From positions 1 through 9,057 of the forward strand of contig DAOWME010000120.1 of the NCBI GenBank assembly GCA_030643245.1: a stretch of 9,057 nt of DNA, read 5' to 3'. How positions within the stretch are numbered: the stretch's first letter is position 1; each line of letters begins with the position of its first letter. The position numbers and the translations under genes are program-made. The notes beneath the pieces are model-generated. The model ran no database searches and was not told the origin of the DNA. It was given only the letters and a program-made list of their open reading frames with translations. Origin of the DNA: Deltaproteobacteria bacterium. GTDB taxonomy: Bacteria; Desulfobacterota; UBA8473. This document shows positions 5,512 through 9,057 of the stretch, in pieces.

Positions 5512-7980
5512 CTAGATTGTTTCGGGTCGGCTCTTAACAAATCCCATCATAACGGTTATCGCCAGGGCCAGGGAATAGAAGACAAACATGACCTCAAGGC
5601 CGCTCAGTCCAAGGGCTGATCCCCCGGTAAATACCAGGATCGCTGCAAATATACCCAGAACCATGGGATAGAACATGGAAAAGAGCATCCACTTAATGGA
5701 CCCGGTTTGAATCTTGACCATTATGGTAGTGGCAATACATGGTGGATAAAGCACCATGAAAAGCATCAGGGCCAGGGCATGGAGGGGAGTGAAACCCGAT
5801 TCACCCTTCTCCATCCTCGTTTCAAGGGTTTCGCCTTCTTCCTCCTGCTGATATAGGGCGCCTAAGGTTGCCACACTGCTTTCTTTTGCGGCAAAAGCGC
5901 TGAGCAGGGCCACATTAACACGCCAGTTAAATCCTGCCCACTGCGTTGCAGGCTCTAAGTAACGCCCAATTCGACCAAGGAAGCTATTATCGATCTTTTC
6001 TTTTTTGATTTCTCTCAAAAGCTTTCTTCTTTCTTTGAACAGTTTTTTAAATGCCTTGTTCACCTTTTTGGCGGCCTTATCTTTTTTGGGCTGAACAATC
6101 TTGAAGAAAACAGGATTCTCTTCTTCGAACTTATTGTTTAATGCTTTTACCGCTTCTTTGCCCTTCGCCATCATTTTGGCTTTTTTGTACTTATCCCAGT
6201 AAAGGACCAGAGCCATAAGGTTCTCTCCCTGGAGCCGGTCTGCATAAGAGGCGCCCTCTATCTTCTTGTAAAATATTCCTACCGCCTTTTCCTTTTCCCC
6301 ATTGTAATAGGCATTCCTGTCATCACTGATACCGGGGAACTGGAGAAGCGCAAAAATGATGACCGCAATGGCCGCCACGATGGTTATGATCTTGCGGATG
6401 AAGAGCCATACCCTTTCCACAGCGCGGCCTATAACTCCCCTGATAGTGGGAAGGTGGTAAGGCGGCATCTCCAGGATGAACGGGGCGGTCTCTTTATCCT
6501 TCAACACGGTAAGCGTCAAGAGTTTGGCCACAGTCAGGACTATCAAAAGACTTATGGTGGAAATGAAAAACATGGCAAGGACCTTATGTTGGGCATAATA
6601 GATATTAATCAATAAGACATAGAGGGGCACCTTTGCCAGGCAGTTAAGCATAGGAATTGTAAGGATAGTGGCCAGCCTTGACCTCTCGTCCGGTATACCC
6701 TTCGTGGACATAACAGCAGGCACGGCGCATCCGCCCACATATATGCCTCCCAGGACCATAGGTAATGTTGATTGGCCGTGAAGACCGAATTTGCTGAAAA
6801 TCCTGTCAAGGATAAAGGCCATCCTGGGCATATAACCGATATCCTCCAGTATAGCTATAAGACCGAAAAGGATAAAAAAGATGGGGATATAGTTCAACAG
6901 GGCGTTGATGCTATCCACAAACCATAGAGAGAAGGAGCGGATAAGGGGTTCATAAATAAACCCCGGCTCCGGCATGATCGATTCTGTAAGACTTCTGATC
7001 TTGGCCAGCAATGGCCATGTGTAACTGGTCAGGTTGTATCCCTGCACAATGGAGAGATAGTAGAGAACATAGATAACGGCCACCAGAAATATCGGCCCGA
7101 GAAACTTATTGCAGATAAACCCGTCTACCCTGTCGGATAATGGCCTTTCATTCTTTGTTTTCGGCTTGACGCAGGCCCTGACTATGGTGTCTGCGGTCCG
7201 TTGCCGACTGAAAGCTATGTGATGTTCAGGGGCCTCGTTCTGTTCAGACTCGAATCTCCGCCTTTCATTCTCCACAAATTCCAGAAATTCTTCCGGGTTC
7301 GAGCGCTTTTTGCCTATCAGCTTCAGGGCCTCACTGTCCCCTTCCATGAGTTTGATTGCAGCCCATCGTAATGGGTATCCCTCAGAAATCGGTTTCTCTT
7401 CTGAAAGCTTGTCCTTTATCTCCCGCAGGAAAGGTTCCATGGTGCCGTAATCTATGCGTGACGGCTGGAAGGCCTGACCCCCGCCAGAAAGGTAAGCAAT
7501 GGACATGACAAGTTCTTTCTTTCCTTTGCCTTTCTTAATAGTGGTGGGGACCACAGAAACGCCGAGTTTTTTGCCCAACTTATCGGTATCTATCCGGATA
7601 TCCCTCCTGTCCGCCACATCCATCATATTAAGGTCGAGGATAATAGGGATCTCCATCTCAAGCAATTGAAACGTAAGGTAGAGGTTCCTCTTGATGTTTG
7701 AGGCGTCTATCACATCAACTACCACGGAAGGCCCTTCGTGGAGCAGGAAATCGCGGGTCACCCGTTCTTCAAGAGAGTAAGATGTGAGGCTGTATGTGCC
7801 AGGAAGGTCCACCACTTCCACCTTGCCCCCGTCATATTTGTATGACCCTGTCTTTTTCTCCACCGTTACGCCGGGATAGTTGGCCACATACTGACTGGCT
7901 CCGGTAAGTGCATTGAATACTGTGGATTTCCCGGAATTGGGCTGTCCGGCCAGAGCCACCAGGGTCTTCTCTCCCTTCAT
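5512..7980 (-). CDS. feoB: Ferrous iron transport protein B
   Basis: This inner-membrane Fe(II) importer has 822 residues. The N-terminal G domain has G1 GQPNSGKS (12-19), the switch region around NYPGVTVEKKTG, G3 DLPG (58-61), G4 NMMD (118-121) and a degenerate G5 TTIKKGKG (146-153, usually SA..). A helical inhibitory domain follows to about 270. The membrane part has the first gate GGCAVPA (416-422; commonly GCNVPA, the key Cys418 is kept), an AKE motif near 700 and the second gate YPPCIATT (745-752, Cys748). Between them lies a Lys-rich insert of about 110 residues (roughly 555-664) that shorter FeoB proteins lack. The ATG overlaps the feoA2 stop (ATGA), so the two are translationally coupled. 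The Fe(II) assignment is from the family; other divalent metals are possible. Confidence 0.95.
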   Translation of the reverse strand: MKGEKTLVALAGQPNSGKSTVFNALTGASQYVANYPGVTVEKKTGSYKYDGGKVEVVDLPGTYSLTSYSLEERVTRDFLLHEGPSVVVDVIDASNIKRNLYLTFQLLEMEIPIILDLNMMDVADRRDIRIDTDKLGKKLGVSVVPTTIKKGKGKKELVMSIAYLSGGGQAFQPSRIDYGTMEPFLREIKDKLSEEKPISEGYPLRWAAIKLMEGDSEALKLIGKKRSNPEEFLEFVENERRRFESEQNEAPEHHIAFSRQRTADTIVRACVKPKTKNERPLSDRVDGFICNKFLGPIFLVAVIYVLYYLSIVQGYNLTSYTWPLLAKIRSLTESIMPEPGFIYEPLIRSFSLWFVDSINALLNYIPIFFILFGLIAILEDIGYMPRMAFILDRIFSKFGLHGQSTLPMVLGGIYVGGCAVPAVMSTKGIPDERSRLATILTIPMLNCLAKVPLYVLLINIYYAQHKVLAMFFISTISLLIVLTVAKLLTLTVLKDKETAPFILEMPPYHLPTIRGVIGRAVERVWLFIRKIITIVAAIAVIIFALLQFPGISDDRNAYYNGEKEKAVGIFYKKIEGASYADRLQGENLMALVLYWDKYKKAKMMAKGKEAVKALNNKFEEENPVFFKIVQPKKDKAAKKVNKAFKKLFKERRKLLREIKKEKIDNSFLGRIGRYLEPATQWAGFNWRVNVALLSAFAAKESSVATLGALYQQEEEGETLETRMEKGESGFTPLHALALMLFMVLYPPCIATTIMVKIQTGSIKWMLFSMFYPMVLGIFAAILVFTGGSALGLSGLEVMFVFYSLALAITVMMGFVKSRPETI

Positions 7981-8201
7981 TTTTGCTCAACCTCCACAAA
8001 TCTTGCTTCTTCATGGCGCAAGCTTAGAAAAAAACCGTCCATCTCCACCTCCATAGGATCCTCCAGTGGAGCATTACGGATCACCTTCAACGAAAGACTG
8101 GGATAAAATCCCATATCCATTAGCCTTCTTCCCAGTTTATCAATGGCTGTAAGCCTTTTCACGATACATGCATTTCCTGGTCTCAATTTGTCAAGGGTCA
8201 T
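7977..8201 (-). CDS. feoA: FeoA-domain protein, partner of FeoB
   Basis: A 74-residue protein with the SH3-like FeoA fold: LRPGNACIVKRL, then the conserved LGRRLMDMGFYPSLSLKVIRNAP block and a beta-strand C-terminus with a conserved-type small-metal-transporter pattern. FeoA binds the cytosolic side of FeoB and is needed for efficient Fe(II) uptake. AGGAG lies six bases before the ATG. The stop overlaps feoB, and the start shares a base with the stop of a possible 23-codon ORF. It lies below a strong terminator, so its expression probably depends on readthrough or attenuation control unless a promoter lies in 8273-8320, where I see no good one. Confidence 0.92.
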   Translation of the reverse strand: MTLDKLRPGNACIVKRLTAIDKLGRRLMDMGFYPSLSLKVIRNAPLEDPMEVEMDGFFLSLRHEEARFVEVEQK

Positions 8202-8272
8202 TATCTTCTCCTCATTTCTTCTTCAATCCTCTTCGGTTCCTTCCCACGACGCTCCTTACGCAAGCCAACCAT
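8201..8272 (-). CDS. Possible 23-residue basic leader peptide upstream of feoA2
   Basis: A short frame starts at ATG 8270-8272 behind a G-rich Shine-Dalgarno-like tract (AAGGGGGGAG) and encodes MVGLRKERRGK, a middle with KEPKRIEEE and a tail rich in Arg. Its TAA overlaps the feoA2 ATG as TAATG, the same coupling device used elsewhere in this operon. An in-frame stop lies a few codons upstream, so it is not the end of a longer gene. The product would be very basic. I do not know a family for it. It may be a real small protein, a coupling ORF that improves feoA2 initiation, or chance. Confidence 0.4.
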   Translation of the reverse strand: MVGLRKERRGKEPKRIEEEMRRR

Positions 8273-8498
8273 CTCTCCCCCCTTATGAGAAAGTCAGGTG
8301 GTGGAGTAGCTGCACTCAAATAAAAAAGTCCGGGCGATTGCTTGCCTGTTAACAGGTAAGCAACATCGCCCGGACTTCGAAAGTCTCTATCTTATTTGAC
8401 CCTCGGAGGGTTCTTGTATTTATCTGAGAGGCATAAGGGTTAGATTCTCCCGTTCCAGGGCCTTAAGCCTTTCGCCCTATGCCCTGTTTATTCAACCG
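8202..8498 (-). promoter_or_regulatory. Structured leader / intergenic region ahead of feoA2-feoB
   Basis: About 300 nt without a large gene. In transcription order on the minus strand it has a hairpin with GGCATA.GGG arms (8430-8439 and 8475-8483), a short ACCCT/AGGGT hairpin near 8400, a small GACTT/AAGTC hairpin that shares bases with the foot of the terminator, the terminator (8322-8377), and then the 23-codon ORF. The GGTTAGATT word found in the DtxR-like box recurs at 8438-8446 on the plus strand. The layout would suit attenuation control of feoA2-feoB. I could not match it to the metal, c-di-GMP, TPP, cobalamin or glycine riboswitch consensus patterns I know. Confidence 0.45.
8322..8377 (-). 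terminator. Strong intrinsic terminator between the Com-like gene and feoA2
   Basis: The arms 8326-8350 and 8351-8377 form a near-perfect hairpin of about 25 pairs. The outer stem AAGTCCGGGCGA/TCGCCCGGACTT and the inner stem TTGCTTGCCTGTT/AACAGGTAAGCAA are joined by a 2-nt bulge with one G-U pair. On the minus strand it is followed by six U residues (complement of 8322-8327). It should end most transcripts from the feoA1/Com-like promoter before feoA2-feoB. On the plus strand there is no U-tract, so it acts in one direction. Confidence 0.85.
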
Positions 8499-8717
8499 TC
8501 AGATACCGGCAAAACTAGATATTTTCCTTCTCTCAGTTCTCGGATTTCCCCCCCCCAAGACCCTATCTGCTCGCAGCTTCTTGATATGCGCGCATTTAGG
8601 ACATTTGATCTCTATCTGCAGCACATCGCCCTTCATTAAAAGTCGGTTATACTTCCTGCACCGGATTTCGCTAAATTTTTGATTGATCATCTTGATTATC
8701 TTTTCATTTCCTTTCAT
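8499..8717 (-). CDS. Com-like small zinc-ribbon protein with one zinc ligand lost
   Basis: A 72-residue protein resembling the Mu Com family of small zinc-binding translational or transcriptional regulators: EIRCRKYNRLLMKGD, then IEIKCPKCAHIKKLRA. The second Cys pair (C39, C42) is intact, but the first pair reads C20-x-x-Y23 in place of C-x-x-C; one base (TAT for TGT at 8649-8651) would restore it. The C-terminus is reached through a run of nine G on the coding strand (8548-8556), so its frame depends on that run. The ATG at 8715-8717 lies only a few bases after the predicted transcription start, giving a nearly leaderless message, and no Shine-Dalgarno sequence is evident; M10 (8688-8690) is an alternative start. 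Its role in the feo cluster is unknown. It may be decaying. Confidence 0.6.
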   Translation of the reverse strand: MKGNEKIIKMINQKFSEIRCRKYNRLLMKGDVLQIEIKCPKCAHIKKLRADRVLGGGNPRTERRKISSFAGI

Positions 8718-8726
8718 CTGTGGGAA

Positions 8727-8755
8727 ATATTAGGCCAATCTAACTTTTAGCTCAA
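8727..8755 (-). promoter_or_regulatory. Promoter of the Com-like/feo region with DtxR-like box in the spacer
   Basis: On the minus strand TTGAGC (8750-8755) and TAATAT (8727-8732) are separated by exactly 17 nt. The spacer and -10 contain GTTAGATTGGCCTAA (8730-8744). This shares GTTAGATT-N2-C with the box at the dtxR-like promoter and, read on the other strand, keeps TTAGG....CTAAC of the DtxR/IdeR consensus. The predicted start site is near 8720. Metal-loaded repressor bound here would block the polymerase. The match is partial, so the operator call is weaker than the promoter call. Confidence 0.5.
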
Positions 8756-8762
8756 AAATTTT

Positions 8763-8993
8763 TTACTTCACTATAATCTTATGGGCCATCCCATGGCCTA
8801 GGGCGAGCCTGGTATCTCTCACCGCGACCATTACCGGACCTGGCCCGGTGCGCAACACACTGAGCTTTACTCCGGGTATCAAACCCATACTGGCAAGTCT
8901 CGCCCTTATCCCCCTCCCTCCATTTATATCAACAAGCGTAACTTCTTGCCCCGGATACACCGTAGTTAATAGCATATATCTTCCATCTATCAA
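8763..8993 (-). CDS. FeoA-domain protein, second copy
   Basis: A protein of 76 residues (70 from the inner start) with the FeoA pattern: VYPGQEVTLVDINGGRGIRARLASMGLIPGVKLSVLRTGPGPVMVAVRDTRLALGHGMA in outline, shown here by its LASMGLIPGVKLSV core. It ends near KIIVK, typical for the family. It differs clearly from feoA2 and has the more classic ALGHGMA C-terminus. The TTG at 8991-8993 has GGAGG four bases upstream; ATG at 8973-8975 is an alternative start with a poorer site. It may assist the same FeoB or act as a stand-alone FeoA-domain protein. It is separated from feoA2 by the Com-like gene and a terminator. Genes further upstream lie outside the window. Confidence 0.9.
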   Translation of the reverse strand: MIDGRYMLLTTVYPGQEVTLVDINGGRGIRARLASMGLIPGVKLSVLRTGPGPVMVAVRDTRLALGHGMAHKIIVK

Positions 8994-9006
8994 ACAGCCT
9001 CCACAT

Positions 9007-9041
9007 GGTTACTTGTTATTCGTTATCAGGTATTGGTTATT
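9007..9041. repeat. Degenerate 7-bp tandem repeat (about five units)
   Basis: The units GGTTACT, TGTTATT, CGTTATC, AGGTATT and GGTTATT follow each other without gaps, giving a consensus NGTTATT. The block ends about 14 bp before the TTG start of the first feoA. It may be a remnant of a simple-sequence array; its boundary beyond the last unit is unclear because the window ends at 9057. Confidence 0.5.
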
Positions 9042-9057
9042 AGGTGATCCCCTTGCG

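Noticed and set aside
6609..6809. Minus-strand open frame inside feoB in another frame
   Set aside because: It overlaps the conserved first-gate region of FeoB and has no independent evidence.
8430..8483. tRNA-like fold on the plus strand
   Set aside because: No anticodon arm of proper size, no GGTTCRA T-loop and no acceptor stem with discriminator position.
8400..8490. Known riboswitch (glycine, TPP, c-di-GMP, NiCo or Moco type) in the feoA2 leader
   Set aside because: Short resemblances such as CTCTCAG or CTGAGA occur, but the conserved cores of these families are not present in order. I keep only a structured leader of unknown class.
9007..9041. CRISPR array
   Set aside because: The units are 7 bp with no spacers between them; nothing else in the window shows regularly spaced direct repeats.

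Overview
The window reads as part of the chromosome of an anaerobic Gram-negative bacterium, most likely Desulfobacterota (Deltaproteobacteria)-like. This is tentative. It rests on the style of the FeoA/FeoB, DtxR-type and Com-like proteins, two Sec-exported periplasmic proteins, a FNR-type palindrome, and a GTCATTC...GGGAATCC dispersed repeat common in such genomes. No rRNA or other taxonomic marker is present.

Layout, right to left, because nearly every gene is on the minus strand. At 8993-7977 there is a first feoA, a small Com-like zinc-ribbon gene with its own promoter, a ~300-nt leader carrying a very strong intrinsic terminator and a possible 23-codon ORF, and a second feoA. feoB (7980-5512) overlaps feoA2 by ATGA. 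It is followed in tight succession by a small exported protein (about 5493-5167), a DUF4198-type exported protein (5117-4293), an ABC ATPase (4148-3261), a membrane subunit (3250-2582) and a large membrane-anchored DUF4857-like protein (2582-1338). The genes from feoA2 to 1338 look like one operon for ferrous iron (or another divalent metal) uptake plus an ABC module of unknown substrate.

The left end differs. A DtxR/MntR-family regulator (375-14) is broken by an internal deletion that removes its main metal-binding segment. It keeps a well-formed promoter overlapped by a DtxR/IdeR-like box. A related box sits inside the promoter upstream of the Com-like gene, so this regulator family plausibly once controlled both loci. 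Between the broken regulator and a RelB/DinJ-like orphan antitoxin (1065-1391, plus strand) lies a ~330-bp MITE-like element (695-1026). It has 18-bp terminal inverted repeats and a 4-bp ATAA target duplication, carries a perfect FNR-type palindrome near one end, and contains a second, shorter repeat element.

Working picture: FeoA/FeoB import Fe(II) through the inner membrane. Two periplasmic proteins, both predicted to start with histidine after signal-peptide removal, may bind metal outside. The ABC/DUF4857 trio may export or remodel something linked to metal status. The last two points are inference. Loss of the regulator next to conserved operator-like sites is the clearest sign of recent change in control.
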